A stretch of 64,000 nt of DNA from Blasia pusilla (GCA_050084515.1 CM114271.1:39494001-39558000), one strand, 5' to 3'; positions 26,704 to 39,239 are shown, counted from the first letter of the stretch. The notes: generated from the sequence alone by a model not told the origin. Made by a program: numbers and translations.

Positions 26704-29700
26704 CCTTGCACGCTCTAGGCTGCGAATTCGACGGGCTTCGTGCTCTTGGCGTAGCAGCTCCAGCTTCTGCTGACGTACTTTTAGTCTCCTGTCTTTCTCT
26801 CGAAGTCTCTCCTGCTGCTCCACATATTCATCTGGTATGTGATCCACACAAACCAGATTCTCTTCAAGTTTGGCCTGTGCAGATGCAAATGATTACTTCA
26901 CAGGAATATGAAACGTCTATCTGCCCATTTCTTAATTGATCACATGTTAAGAATTTCATTTCTATCAGGATTGGGATCTCTATCGTGCTTTCGTTTCAGT
27001 CATAGAACATGGATGGAGTGTAGAGTCATGTTCAAGGGACACGTAATTAGACAGGAAAATTAGATAAAATCTAAATGGTCCTGAAAAGAACACAACCATG
27101 AAGTACCTCAATGTTCGTAAGCAACTGAATTGGGCTCAGAGAAGCATCACTGTCTAGCCCGACTCTTGCGTAAGTCTCCACAACCTTTTTTGTCAATTGC
27201 TCCAGAGAAATCTCGTGCTTTTTGTCGTCAATATTCAAGCTGGTCTTGGACTGCATTAACCGCTGCCTGTCGTCTTCGTTCTTCACAGCAACCTCAATTG
27301 CCTATTGGCATTGGTGATGGGATACTTAGAGATCGATATCTGTTATGTGTCTTTTCAATCTATAACTCAGATCGAGAACTCTAATGAATCACGCTTAGCC
27401 CATAAACTTTTAGAACATTAAAAAAATAAAAATCCTATGAAGGAAATCAGACCCAGGGCACCAAGGAGTCACTCTCAGCATGTAAAATGAAGAGTCGCAT
27501 CATAAAAAGTTCTTAGTTTGCAGCCTTTTGGAGCCTTTAGGGGATTTCCCTCCTGTCTGTTGTGTTGTGTTTGGAACATTTGTGTGCTCTAGTATCCCGA
27601 GCATCAAAGAACACCATTAAGCACAGTTTCATTTCACGTGCCATGCCTGCAGCTGTGTTCGCAAGCCTGCTATTCTGGCATCATTCTTGGCTTGCGCTTC
27701 ACGAAACTTCGTCTTGAGGACTTCCAAGGCGCCCTCAACATCCTGGCTCTGCTGCATGAGAGCTAGATTCTCCACTTCGAGATCACTGAATATTTCGAGC
27801 AGCTGTACCATCGCTGCCAACAAACTGTCAGTTATCCAGAGATCATACGACAAGAATCCCTCAGAAGTCTCCACGAGGCCAATCTGCTTCAAACCTGCCG
27901 CACTGTTAAGTTTGTACTCGTTGTGTTCTCCATCCAAGTAGTGAATCCTACTCTCGTAGAGATAGGTTTATCGTTCAGTTTTGTTTCCAAAGAGTTCAGA
28001 AAATGCTCAGGATTAAGTACAGGAAGTTGAAAAGAAGTCATGAGTGCGGTATGCCAAAAGCACCTGGCGGGGTTGTTGAAAATACATGGTCTCTTCCACT
28101 TCTACCTCATCATCAATGTCATCCCCAGGGGCTGTGGGTAGTGGCTGGTCACCTGTTCACAAGTTCATCTCTGCTGAGTTTATGAGTTTCTTTTGACATG
28201 GACGAGAGGCTGGAGTTTAGCTTGATTGTTCTCCACCTTTCCATAATGTTATATAAGATGTTCCTCAAGTACAATCGGGTTTCTTCAGAAGAATCACCTA
28301 TCTTTCACCCTCTGAAATGGAACATTGCATTAACCTCATTGTCTCACCATGAGTACAAGATATGCTGAGTTAAACTTCACAGATGCAGAGGATGGTAATT
28401 GGCGTGACAAGCCTTCATTCCCTAGAGTGCTGTCCGAAAATTTCCATAAGATCACTTTTGATTTTACGTGCATCTAATTGCAATTTGGAATATAACAATT
28501 TCTCAGAAGATTAGAGGTGATCAGCATGAATCAGCTTCACCCACCATGAAACTTGCTTTTCTCACTGGAGACTGAAGAATTTTCTGGACTCTTGGTTGGG
28601 TGTATGGCTTTCTCTGCCTCCATCTCTTGTGCCTTCTTCAGTGCTTGCTCTTCAAACCACTCTTTTGGCGTCAACTTGATCAAAAAGTCCTTGTACTTCT
28701 TGCAGTCATCTAGTTGCTCTGCGAACTGTGAAGCAAGTGGGATTCTTACTCAGCTACTTCAAACATTTATCAGCTTCTTCTTACAAAGCAAAAAGACTTG
28801 GAGAGAGCTTTAGGTTCCAGTTACCACCTTATTTGAGAAGGGAGTCTAAGAAAAAACTTATTCTCTACCCACAGGAATGAGTCCCATACATGTGGGACAA
28901 ACCAAATCTCCAAGTCATCACAATAACTTCTACACAACCCAGCAAAACGAGATAGAAAAAGAAAAACTTTCTCAGGTCCAGAGATACGAAATTTGACCAT
29001 TTAAAAGAGTGGAAAATCCTTCTCCACAGGATACATCGGTAAGCATTTTAACCTGCTGCTCAAGTTCAACAATGTAGGGTTGACCTACCTTATTAAGATC
29101 ACTGTTGATGGTAGCAATTTGACTGTTCAACTTTTTTATCTCAATAATCTGCAAGTCCACTGTCATTTGTTTCAGGCAATGTCTTTTAAGTCTCTTGGAA
29201 ATTCCTTTCACATACTGACAACTTGATCTACAGACCTTAAAAAATAACAATTGCTTTAGCTTACACTTCACAATATGACGCTTGAAAGCCTTAAGTGTAC
29301 CTACTTAATCACATTGGAATCATACTACGAAGGATTATGTTGCAACTCATTCTTATTTGAAACTCGGTGAAATCAAGGGCACAAATTAGTCTACTCTTGA
29401 TTTTGCTCATAAATCTTCAGTACTTGATCAGACCAATTGTGCATGGATTCAGATTACTATGATGAACCTTATCTTGCCTCCGCTTGGTTTCCTGTTCAGC
29501 TATCTTGACAGCCTCTTGTACCTGATTTTCAGATTGTACCCCTTATTTAACTTTGGTCAAAGCACAAGCACGATCGTTCAGAAATATACCAATTAAGAAG
29601 TATAACAGCCTGGCGGGGATCAATGCTCAAGAGAAGAATTCACAGTTACACCAAAGTTTGCATGGTTAAAGGCAAGAGTATGCAAGTCTTAAAACGCCCA

Positions 29701-32700
29701 ATTGATGACCAGCATCAACTCCACAAGTTTGATGCCCAAATATGGTTGTTCATCACAGGAGCACTATGTTCTATGGGGAGCTGTAGAAACAAGTCTTAAA
29801 ATTTGCAGTCAATTGCATACAATCAGGGAACCCATTATGCTACTAGAAATCACTTCAACAGGACTGTTATGCAGGATAAACCAACCAATACTCTTATATC
29901 AAGCAGATCCCACAATCAATTTCAAGTATTCAGTCTTCACAGATAAACACCCATCTTCACCTGCACTTGAATGAACGTAATCTGCTCTATGTTTTGGCGA
30001 TAGGGTTTCACTCTTAAAGTTTGCAAGAATATAAACTCTCTTGAATACAAAGCGGCAAAATTTCCCTGCTTTGAAAACATTTACTAATAACACTTGGAAG
30101 TATCCTCAAGTGGGTTTTTGGCAGGATACCATAGCATCATTCTTCTTCAAGAAATCATCAAATTGGAGACTATCCTCCTCAAGCAGACGCTCACTTTTTT
30201 TAATAGCCTGCAATTATTCAAGGCCATAAATTAAACCTACTCTGCTCACCCGCAGATCATGCACGGATTCCCTGCCTCTGAAATTAGCCGATTCAGCTGA
30301 AGGTAGATATCTTATACCGAGGTGATCACAAATTCCTTTCATCGGAGAATTGGTATGCACTGTCCCAAAATGGCAACATTATCCATACAGTTCAGTTGCG
30401 GTAAAACTGTGATACCATACTTCATGTCTCTTCTTACACTCTTCCTAATTTTCAATCGGTTCTAAATAGTAGCCATCAGCTTTTCTGACCCAAAGCACAA
30501 AACAGAAAGTGGAGACCCATAGTGTGAAGGTGGAATCAAACCAATGTTTGTGCTTTCAGATTCTTGAGCAAGGCGCGGGGCAACACTGATATATGAAATT
30601 CTCCCTCTTAGAATATTTCTTGAACCAAGACGGACACCATCGTAAATCTTGTATTTTTATCATCATAATTTTTCTCTTCCTCTCAGTATTTGATGAATTA
30701 AGATGCACAACATCATGAGTTGTAGTTGAAACAAACGTGGTAGATAGATGACTTTGAATCCTTGCTGGTGGAAAGGACCAATGACTTAAAAGGGATTAGA
30801 ATAAAACCTCTTCCCGCTGATAAATACGGTCTTGAAGCTTACGAATCTCAGAGCGCCTAGTATCCAAACTCATTTGAACTAAGAAGATTTCTCTTTTTTT
30901 TGCAATAAATTCTTGTATAGTTTCCTGTATGAATTGACGTTAGACCATGTGAGAGAACTTGCTTGGTTGCTTGGTACATTGTGAGGGACGACTACATTAA
31001 CTAAGCCACTGAATGCATGGTTTTGGTAGTTGACATTGACTGTATGAACTTTACGGCTTGAAAGATTGCCAAGAGTCTCCATGTAAATATTAATGTGACT
31101 GAACCACTTACATCATCTCTCTGGTAAAATGTAGTCTGAAGAAGTGGTCTGGGTGCGGTCTTGTTTAGCGCCAGGAGCATATTTTCCCACTCTTTGTTTA
31201 ATTCCCTAAGAATCTGCACCACTTACTAAACAATGACAAGAAGTTATCAAGCGCAAAAGACGTATGAAAATAGTTACAATCTCTAGGACTAAATGCTTGT
31301 GTTTAAGTTCAAAGAAGATAACTATATGGGAATGCACTTTCTTAAATATAGCTTGGATGTGCCTTGTTCTCAATTCCAATTGTTCTCAATTCCAAGACTA
31401 AATTAATAGACGGCATCTCTGTCACTCCAACTAAAGATGCACAGAACGCTTCAGAAACGAGTGACTTAAAACCTGCGGTAATCTCCATAAGCCTTGTTCA
31501 TAGTGTCATACCACTCTTAGCTTTTCTGATCCAACTGCTGCACCCATTCTCGAGGCAAAAGTTGTCTTCTCTCTAACTGACCACACTGCCTGCTCCCTCC
31601 TCTCTTTTTTTTCCCTCTTCCTCTGAAGGTCTCTGATACGAAAAACCTTGTCATCTTCTGGCATGACGAAGGGTTCCTTCGCCCACTCCCTGTGGATGTA
31701 ACAGGCTGAGAATCTTCAAAATCCTCCACATAAGCTGTTGGTCCACAATGATTTCTCAAGAGAATTTTATTGAGGCCATGTAAATTGAGGAAGAGCTTTC
31801 ACATTCATATCCTTATGTGGTACCAAAGAACGGGATTGGACCAACCTGCCAACTGATTTTGCTGTCTCCAAGCGAAGTTTACCACAAGCTCTTCTAGATT
31901 GTGAGGTTTCATCTCAACATACACCCACAACCCTTTCAGCATTAGAATGTCCATCATGGTTCTGGACCATTCTCTATAGTTCCCACCATCTAACTTCTCT
32001 ACACTGCTGAAATCACTAAGGAGAAGGGTTTGGGGTGGGCCCATAACCTGAGAATATGATTGACCAGCAGAAGTATCTCCTTGTACAAAGTCAGAGCTAG
32101 CATCAGCTAGACCATCCATGATTTCAGCTTGTACACAATCAGCAAATCAGTTCCTATCTCTATTGCCAAATCAGAGCCCTACCATGATGTGACTCTTCTT
32201 ACTATCTAAGAGATACTAAGAAGGATTCTACTCAGCCACACCTTGCACTCACACTACAGGTCCTCACATGTCACCAGCTCAGAGATCAGACATGGCTCAC
32301 CATTGAGCACAAACAATCTCCATCAGCATACTAGACAAAACAACCTGCCTTCCAGTGAGGCTCTAGCAAGCACAGCAATTAGTCTCAATCTCCTCTTCCT
32401 ACTCTCTGATCACTCTGCAGCAGGACCAAGAGCCTCAGGAGTCCTCACCAAAACTGTGCATGCTGTAGAATTGACTTCTGCTCTCTAAACAGAGACATTA
32501 CATACATCAGGGTGAGCACTTCTGGCCCTTAGATCTTCTTGAACAGATCCATACCCTAAATAACAGATGGTGGCTAACCCTAACTCGAGAATTGCCCTAA
32601 TTCAAGGTTACCCTAAAAGATAGAGGAACACTAAGTTATCTCTAGCTAACTAAATTAGTATCCAACTAAGTTAGTATCTGACTAACCAATTTTAGAGCAT

Positions 32701-35700
32701 GACTAAACTAGATATTAACAAATTTCAACACTCCCTCTTAATGAGAGTTTAGAGTAATGCCCATCATAGATATACACTTTCTATGTTTGTCCTGTGACAG
32801 AGGTTTGGTCAGGACATCAGCTGCCATATTCTCTGTTGGACAGTAAACCAAGGAGATTTCTCTTCCTATCATTTCTCTTACAAAGTGATGTTTGATGTCT
32901 ATGTGTTTTGTTCTAGGATGATGAACAGGATTTTTGCTTAATGCAATACTTCCTTTGTTGTCAACCTGTAGGGATGTAGGAGTCATCTGTTCATATCCAA
33001 GATCATTCAATAAGCTCCTTAACCAGATCACCTCCTGAGCAGCAAGAGAAAGCGCCATGTACTCTGCCTCAGTTGTAGAGAGTGCAACAGTTCTTTGTTT
33101 CTTACTGCACCAGCTGATCACCCCTCCACTTAACAAGAAGACATATCCACTTGTTGATCTTCTTTCATCAGTATCATCTCCCCAACTTGCATCTGAAAAC
33201 CCTTCCAAGATTGGTCCATTTTCTTGATGCCTGTATTCCAAGTATGTTCTTGTTGTGCCACGCAAATATCTGAGTACTCTCTTCAGACATTTCCAATGTT
33301 CTATTGTAGGTTTGCTGGTGTACCTGGCTAAGACACCAACTGGGTATGCTAAGTCTGCTCTGGTACAGACCATAGCAAACATCAATGACCCTACAGCACT
33401 TTAATATAGTGCTTGCAAATTGTCAACCTTTTCAGTTGAAATTCCCATATCTTTGCTGAGTTTGCAGCCAGGATCTAGGGGTGTTGATACAGGCTTACAA
33501 TCTTGCATGTTGTACCTGATCAAGATACTCTCTATATACTTTTCTTGACTCAATCGTATCCAGCTCTCTTCCCGATTTCTCTCAATCTGAATCCCCAATA
33601 GCCACTTTGCTGGACCCAGATCAACCATCTCAAAGTTGCGACAGAGGTCTTTCTTCACTCTCTTTACAGTGTCTAAGCTCCCTCCTAGCATCAGAAGATC
33701 ATCAACATACAATGCTATGTACATAGTGGAGTCTAAGGAGTACACTCCTTGATCTGCATTGCTACGTTGGAATCCTTTCCTGATCAGGTAAGCATCCATC
33801 TTCTCATACCAGCATCTAGGTGCTTGCTTTAGGCCATAAAGGGCTTTCTTCAAGAGACACACCTTGCCTGGATGAGTATAACCATCTGGTACCTCCATGT
33901 AGATCTCCTCTTTCAGTTCTCCATTTAAGAATGCAGTCTTCACATCCATCTGTTCCACCTCCCAATTATGTTGAGCTGCTAATGCCAAGAGAACTCTAAT
34001 GGATCCATACCTTGCAACAGGAGCAAAGGTCTCCTGATAGTCTAAACCAGCCTCCTGATTGAAGCCTTTTGCAACCAGACGTGCCTTGTACTTCAAGATC
34101 TCATTCTTTGGTCCCCTTTTTATTCTGAAGACCCATTTGCAACCAATGGTCTTTCTACCAGGTGGCAAATCTACAAACTCCCATGTCTCATTTTTCTCTA
34201 ATGAGATCTTTTCTTCTGCCACAGCCTGCTCCCACTGTTTGAATCATTCCTGCTCATAGCCTCACTCAAAGAGTTGGGCTCTACAACTCCTTCTTCAATA
34301 GAATGAGCTTCGTTTATCCCCAACCTTTCTACAGGTTTGAAATTCTTCCAGATCTCCTTTGCTCTGAGATCTCCTTGATCACTCCCTCTGTGGACTCATG
34401 TGCCTCTAGAACTTGCTTGGCTGCACTTCTCCTTTGGTACACCTTCATAGGCTGATCATTTTCAACATGATCTTCCTCTCTTACACCTTGGGTGCAAGTA
34501 TCTAATCCTCCACTACATTCTGCAAGTGTATCCTTTGATACTTCCTCCTTATCAGCATCTTGATGTGAGTTCGACACTACAGGGATGTTTACAGGAGTGA
34601 CAACAGAAGTGATTACTGGCATCACTCTGGTGACCATTGACTCTTTGTGCTCAGAGTCTTTCCAAAACTCTTCTCATCAAAAGTCACATCATTGCTTTGA
34701 ATTGCCTTGCAGGTTCTAGGATTATACAACATGTATCCTTTCAGCCCTTCTTCATACCCAACAAATATGTACTTGTCAGCCTTTGCATCTAGTTTCCTCC
34801 TTTGTGTATCAGGGGTGAGGGCATAGCCAACACAACCAAACACTTTCAATCTAGAAATGTCAGGTTTCTTACCAGACCAGCACTCTTCTGGAGTTACATT
34901 CTTCAAGGCCGCTGTGGGACTGATGTTCCTCAGATAATTCGCTGTCATGATAGCTGCTCCCCAGAATTCTTGACCAAGCTTGGCATGTTGCAACATGCTC
35001 AAGGCTTTCTCTTGCAAGGTTCTATTCAGCCTTTCAGCTACTCCATTTTGGTGGGGGCTGTCACGTGCCGTAACATCTTTTAATATCCCCTTGGCTGAGA
35101 GATATGCTTGAAAGTCTTTACTTGCATATTCTCCTCCTCCATCAGACCTAAGTCTCTTCACTCTTCGTTCAACTTGCCTCTCTGTCATGTTGACAAAGAT
35201 AACAAATTTCTCTAGAACTTGAGCCTTGCTGCTTATCAGGTACACAAAGCTCTTTCTACTCTTGTCGTCCACAAATGACACAAAATAGCGTGCTCCTCCT
35301 AGTGACTTTACAGGCATTGGTCCACACACATCAGAGTGAATCAGGTCCAATAATCTTTCAGACCTGTTAAGTGACCTTCTGGGAGCGGGTGACTTGTGAG
35401 CTTTCCTTGCACACAAGCCTCACAGAACTCAAGCTTCTGTGACTTCTCAATCTCCACACCACATGACATTCCTTGCAGAGCTCGAATGCTGTGTTCCGAT
35501 AGGTGCCCCAATCTGCAATGCCACAGATTCAGCAAGCTCCTATTCTCAGTGAGATTTACCTGCTCCTCTGGATCACATTCCAGCAGTTTGAACAAATTTC
35601 CTTGTACCACTCCTCGGCACAAGACTTTCCCATTTCTTTCAAGTGTGCAAGTCTGGTTTGAGTTCCAGAAGTGCACATCAATTCCTGCCTCCAATAATTT

Positions 35701-38700
35701 CTTAACTGACAACAGATTTTTATGTAATCTGCAACATATAACACTCCATGCAGCTGCCATTTCATCAATTTGCTTCATCAGCACTGAAGAAAATAGAAAC
35801 TGAGCCAACCCCTCCCACAGGACTTAACAATCCAGAAGCACTTCTCACGTGATGATTACTTGCTGGTTTTAGGTCTGAGAACAACTCCTCTTGATAACAG
35901 ACATGTGATGTTGCACCGAGTCCACCCACCATCCACTGCTCCTCTTGAGATCTTTCTCACACGAGGCCATCATGAAAGAACAGCAACTTTCATCAGATGT
36001 GTATTCAGTAGTCATCACTCCAGCAACCTTTGCCTTATCCTTCTCCCTGTAGGAGTACTTTGCTTCTCCATCAACTTCTCTTGATTCTTGACTGCAGATC
36101 CACTCCTTTTAACTTTCTCTCCCCTTTTCAACTTCTTTGGACAATTGCGAGCAAGATGTCCCTTCTCTGCACAAATGTAACAAGTTCTGGTCTCTTTCCA
36201 CTTCCTATCCCTGTTGAGCATGACTGTTTCTTCCACAATCACCTCTCGCTTCTGATCATATCTCAGGAGCTTGTTGGTCACAGATTCCCATGTAAGCAAA
36301 TCTGCCTCCCAGGTTTCAAAGATTGTAACCATTGTATCAAATCGAGGAGGTAAGGAGGATAGCAACAGGGCTACCTTCCATATAGGAATCAGTTCCTGTC
36401 CAACTGCTTTCACTTCTGCAAAAGTTGACTCCATTTTGGCAATGTGAGCTGCAACTCTATCTGTGTCAGCCATCCTTGTCCAGCTCAATGTCTTCCATCT
36501 TTGCATAGCTAGAGTCAAAGCTGACTCCTTGTTCAAACTCTTCAGCTTGGACCAGATCTCCCAAGCATTGCTTATACCATCCACCAACTCCCTCATAGAG
36601 GAGTTCAGGGTCTGTTTGAGTAAGATAGCTGCCAACTGATTTTGCTGTCTCCAAGCGAAGTTTACCACAAGCTCTTCTAGATTGTGAGGTTTCATCTCAA
36701 CATACACCCACAACCCTTTCAGCATTAGAATGTCCATCATGGTTCTGGACCATTCTCTATAGTTCCCACCATCTAACTTCTCTACACTGCTGAAATCACT
36801 AAGGAGAAGGGTTTGGGGTGGGCCCATAACCTGAGAATATGATTGACCAGCAGAAGTATCTCCTTGTACAAAGTCAGAGCTAGCATCAGCTAGACCATCC
36901 ATGATTTCAGCTTGTACACAATCAGCAAATCAGTTCCTATCTCTATTGCCAAATCAGAGCCCTACCATGATGTGACTCTTCTTACTATCTAAGAGATACT
37001 AAGAAGGATTCTACTCAGCCACACCTTGCACTCACACTACAGGTCCTCACATGTCACCAGCTCAGAGATCAGACATGGCTCACCATTGAGCACAAACAAT
37101 CTCCATCAGCATACTAGACAAAACAACCTGCCTTCCAGTGAGGCTCTAGCAAGCACAGCAATTAGTCTCAATCTCCTCTTCCTACTCTCTGATCACTCTG
37201 CAGCAGGACCAAGAGCCTCAGGAGTCCTCACCAAAACTGTGCATGCTGTAGAATTGACTTCTGCTCTCTAAACAGAGACATTACATACATCAGGGTGAGC
37301 ACTTCTGGCCCTTAGATCTTCTTGAACAGATCCATACCCTAAATAACAGATGGTGGCTAACCCTAACTCGAGAATTGCCCTAATTCAAGGTTACCCTAAA
37401 AGATAGAGGAACACTAAGTTATCTCTAGCTAACTAAATTAGTATCCAACTAAGTTAGTATCTGACTAACCAATTTTAGAGCATGACTAAACTAGATATTA
37501 ACAAATTTCAACAGATGTAACAGGCTGAGAATCTTCAAAATCCTCCACATAAGCTGTTGGTCCACAATGATTTCTCAAGACAATTTTATTGAGGCCATGT
37601 AAATTGAGGAAGAGCTTTCACATTCATATCCTTATGTGGTACCAAAGAACGGGATTGGACCATGATCACAACAACTTGTCAAGGATTGCTTCTGGAAACT
37701 GTTTCTCGGTCACATACATGATGACTCTCATCAAAGAAGTAGATTATTTCCAACCCGTGAATGGATCAACTTGTACGCGTAGATGTAGATTCAAACCACA
37801 AGAAGCTTCACGGATGTGGAAAGGGAAAGGCAGACCTGCAAACGTCATCCTTTTCCCAATCTTCCGGTTCCACAGGCTTCTGTATTTCCACATCCTCGTG
37901 TAACTCTTGGACTTCTTCTGACATATACTCGAGTTCCTCTTCCAGGAGACTCTGGTGAGTCCAAAGTACAATGTTCAGTGAGAAACCCATCACTTTAAGT
38001 TCCTTGATAGAAGCCTTGCAAGAAATGCATTTGGGACACAATCACGAGATGGTGATTGAACACATTCATTGGACAGTGATCCTGCAAACTAACAATGAGG
38101 ACAGGGAGATGCAGAGCTTCAACAAGTATCAATAAGTTCAACTGTTCCAAAGTGTTGTATTTATTTGGTCTGTGACTTTCATTAACACCCGGAAAAAATC
38201 ACCAGACATCAAAGTCTATGTACTTGAGTGTGCTAATGTCTATGAGCCTGCACTGGGGGCATATAAATATAAGTGTATACAAATTTCTCGAGGCTCGGAA
38301 ATCCAGCCATTCCAAATTCTTCTCTTTTCACATTCCCTGGGTAGAGGAAGTGCCAAAGTCGGACTCCTCAGAAAAACTGTCTATCACTTAGCAAACATGA
38401 CGAGTAGATCAGCTGCAGGCTTCTTACGAGTTTGATCACAATTCAAGAGGCTAAAAGTTGAGACTTACATTGATGGAACCCCGCAGATAAGAACCCACAG
38501 AGGATTTTCGTGGTTCCGAAGCAACATCGAATGAATCTGGGACCTGCATTAATTAAGACCCACATTCACCAGAGTATTAATGTGGCTCTGCAGATCATTC
38601 CAGGCGAAAGGGGTTGGCAAGCTGCTTCATGGAACACAAATAGATAGCCTGTTACTAATCTCACTATATTTTGAAGTCTTTTCAAAAGCCAATGAAATGG

Positions 38701-39239
38701 ACCCAGCAACATTAGACAGAACGCAGACAAGGTAGGCTGTCTCCTCCAAACCCTAAACTTTCTCCTCGTCAGGCAAACTGTAAAGCTGACATACCCCTCT
38801 AGTATTCTCAAGCGAGAAATATTTGACGCAGCGAAACGAGAACTCAAGTTTGAGCACATTGTTATTACGACACCGACATATACCCTCAAGTACAGCTCAA
38901 GTACTACTCCTTCAGACAGTAGATGCCATATCACAAAAGACAAAGGTAGTATGGTCATACTACCTTCAGGAATGAGGCATCAGGAGCAAGCGCTCTGAGA
39001 AAAGCATCTGCTTGGCTGTCAGTTCGTGCCCTGATCAAAGCATCCGCCTCACTGACAGTGCGAGTTTTGAAAAATATATCCGTCTGGCTGGGACTTCTCA
39101 AGGAGATCCCTCTGAGTGGAACTGGAGGTGTGCTTTCGTCCCGTGCAGTGGCAGTTGTTGGTGTCGTAGTCATTGCTGTGACGTCAACAACTGCTCCTAC
39201 ACCGGAGCCCACATCGTCTTTCGTTGCTGCTGTGGTCAT
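26704..39239 (-). CDS. CFAP100: CFAP100 homologue (cilia- and flagella-associated coiled-coil protein), at least 14 exons
   Basis: Exons read on the minus strand: 39239-38964, 38543-38469, 37951-37836, 31689-31512, 31213-31112, 30924-30808, 30207-30130, 29521-29468, 29148-29089, 28725-28545, 28131-28064, 27802-27638, 27292-27107 and 26874-26704. All junctions keep frame with AG acceptors and GT donors (exon 12 could instead use a GC donor at 27647). They sum to 609 codons, close to animal CFAP100; a last exon probably lies at 26.39-26.62 kb. Matching blocks include EPFVMPEDDKVFRIRDLQRK (exon 4), the DUF4200 coiled coil REIFLVQMSLDTRRSEIRKL (exon 6), LQFDDFLKKNDAM (exon 7), KYKDFLIKLTPKEWFEEQ (exon 10) and IPDEYVEQQERLRE (exon 14). 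In Chlamydomonas the homologue MIA1 acts in the modifier-of-inner-arms complex of the axoneme; in land plants it should act in sperm flagella. The start is the first ATG after an in-frame TGA. Intron 3 holds a copia element in the same orientation. Confidence 0.9.
31695..31843. repeat. Left copy of 149-bp target duplication
   Basis: Identical to 37514-37662 except for one base (G at 31762, C at 37581). It is intron 3 of the CFAP100-like gene, beginning six bases upstream of the first base of exon 4. The copies sit exactly at the two ends of the inserted copia DNA, like a target-site duplication but about 30 times longer than the usual 5 bp. Confidence 0.92.
31846..32119 (-). pseudogene. Truncated second copy of copia gag
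   Basis: Repeats the first ~90 codons of the gag at 36902 (MDGLADASSDFVQGDTSAG...) and then stops at an abrupt junction with the host intron. It lies 3' of the element's 3' LTR, so the inserted molecule ran LTR-gag-pol-LTR-gag'. Confidence 0.92.
32185..32730 (-). repeat. 3' LTR of copia element
   Basis: 546 bp, TG at 32730 and CA at 32185 on the minus strand. Preceded by a purine-rich tract. Appears identical to the 5' LTR. Confidence 0.9.
32738..34222 (-). pseudogene. Copia reverse transcriptase and RNase H
   Basis: RT (34222-33401) has KARLVAKGFNQEAGLDYQET, the MDVKTAFLNG block and the YVDD active site (ALYVDDLLML). A TAA at about 33401 interrupts the frame; RNase H continues at 33385-32738 with ADLAYPVGVLARYTSKP, SDASWGDD, STTEAEYMALS and VDNKGSIAL. 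Apart from the stop the catalytic residues look intact. These activities convert element RNA into double-stranded cDNA. Confidence 0.92.
34329..34637 (-). pseudogene. Copia integrase-RT linker segment
   Basis: A low-complexity acidic segment between integrase and RT, out of frame with both neighbours. It holds EEDHVENDQPMKVYQRR and ends in RRSGRISNL, a sequence often seen before the RT domain in plant copia Pol. Confidence 0.7.
34622..35940 (-). pseudogene. Copia protease remnant, GAG-pre-integrase and integrase
   Basis: The protease signature (VDSGAT-like) near 35915-35923 is broken by a 1-nt deletion. The GAG-pre-integrase/zinc-binding region (LWHCRLGHLSEHSIRALQGM ... CEACVQGK) reads at 35341-35808. 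The integrase core reads at 34622-35416 with LIHSDVCGPM, RLRSDGGGEYASKDF and SPHQNGVAERLNRTL, covering the D-D-E catalytic set. The two frames overlap out of phase near 35.34-35.42 kb, so at least one further frameshift exists. Integrase would insert the cDNA into chromosomes. Confidence 0.9.
36015..36902 (-). CDS. Copia Gag
   Basis: An open frame of 295 codons. The N-terminal copia Gag domain (LDGGNYREWSRTMMDILMLK) is followed by a UBN2-type helical core and a CCHC zinc knuckle CYICAEKGHLARNC about 60 residues before the end. Gag forms the virus-like particle that packages element RNA. The frame ends before the protease; the downstream DSG active-site region is frameshifted. The start ATG at 36902 follows a short leader after the PBS-like site. 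Confidence 0.9.
   Translation of the reverse strand: MDGLADASSDFVQGDTSAGQSYSQVMGPPQTLLLSDFSSVEKLDGGNYREWSRTMMDILMLKGLWVYVEMKPHNLEELVVNFAWRQQNQLAAILLKQTLNSSMRELVDGISNAWEIWSKLKSLNKESALTLAMQRWKTLSWTRMADTDRVAAHIAKMESTFAEVKAVGQELIPIWKVALLLSSLPPRFDTMVTIFETWEADLLTWESVTNKLLRYDQKREVIVEETVMLNRDRKWKETRTCYICAEKGHLARNCPKKLKRGEKVKRSGSAVKNQEKLMEKQSTPTGRRIRQRLLE
36968..37513 (-). repeat. 5' LTR of copia element
   Basis: 546 bp with TG...CA ends, appears identical to the 3' LTR. Its outer TG abuts the right copy of the 149-bp duplication, so this end of the insertion is canonical. Confidence 0.9.
37514..37662. repeat. Right copy of 149-bp target duplication
   Basis: The counterpart of 31695-31843. It directly follows the outer end of the 5' LTR and leads into the rest of intron 3 toward exon 3. 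Confidence 0.92.

Larger units (their letters stand above)
31844..37513 (-). mobile_element. Ty1/copia LTR retrotransposon with an extra partial gag beyond the 3' LTR
   Basis: Order on the minus strand: 5' LTR 37513-36968, PBS-like TGGTAGGGCTC from 36967, gag, pol, polypurine tract 32740-32731 (AAGAGGGAG), 3' LTR 32730-32185, then a second leader and the first ~90 gag codons (32119-31846), ending abruptly with a 2-nt filler (AC, 31844-31845) against host DNA. Both LTRs are 546 bp, TG...CA, and I see no difference between them. The coding region carries several lesions. Inserted in intron 3 of the CFAP100-like gene, same strand. Confidence 0.93.

Noticed and set aside
32243-32488. 81-codon plus-strand frame, repeated identically at 37026-37271
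   Set aside because: Lies within the copia LTRs on the antisense strand; it is identical only because the LTRs are.
38566-38958. 130-codon minus-strand frame between exons 1 and 2 of the CFAP100-like gene
   Set aside because: Flanking splice sites place it in intron 1; it has no match to the family.
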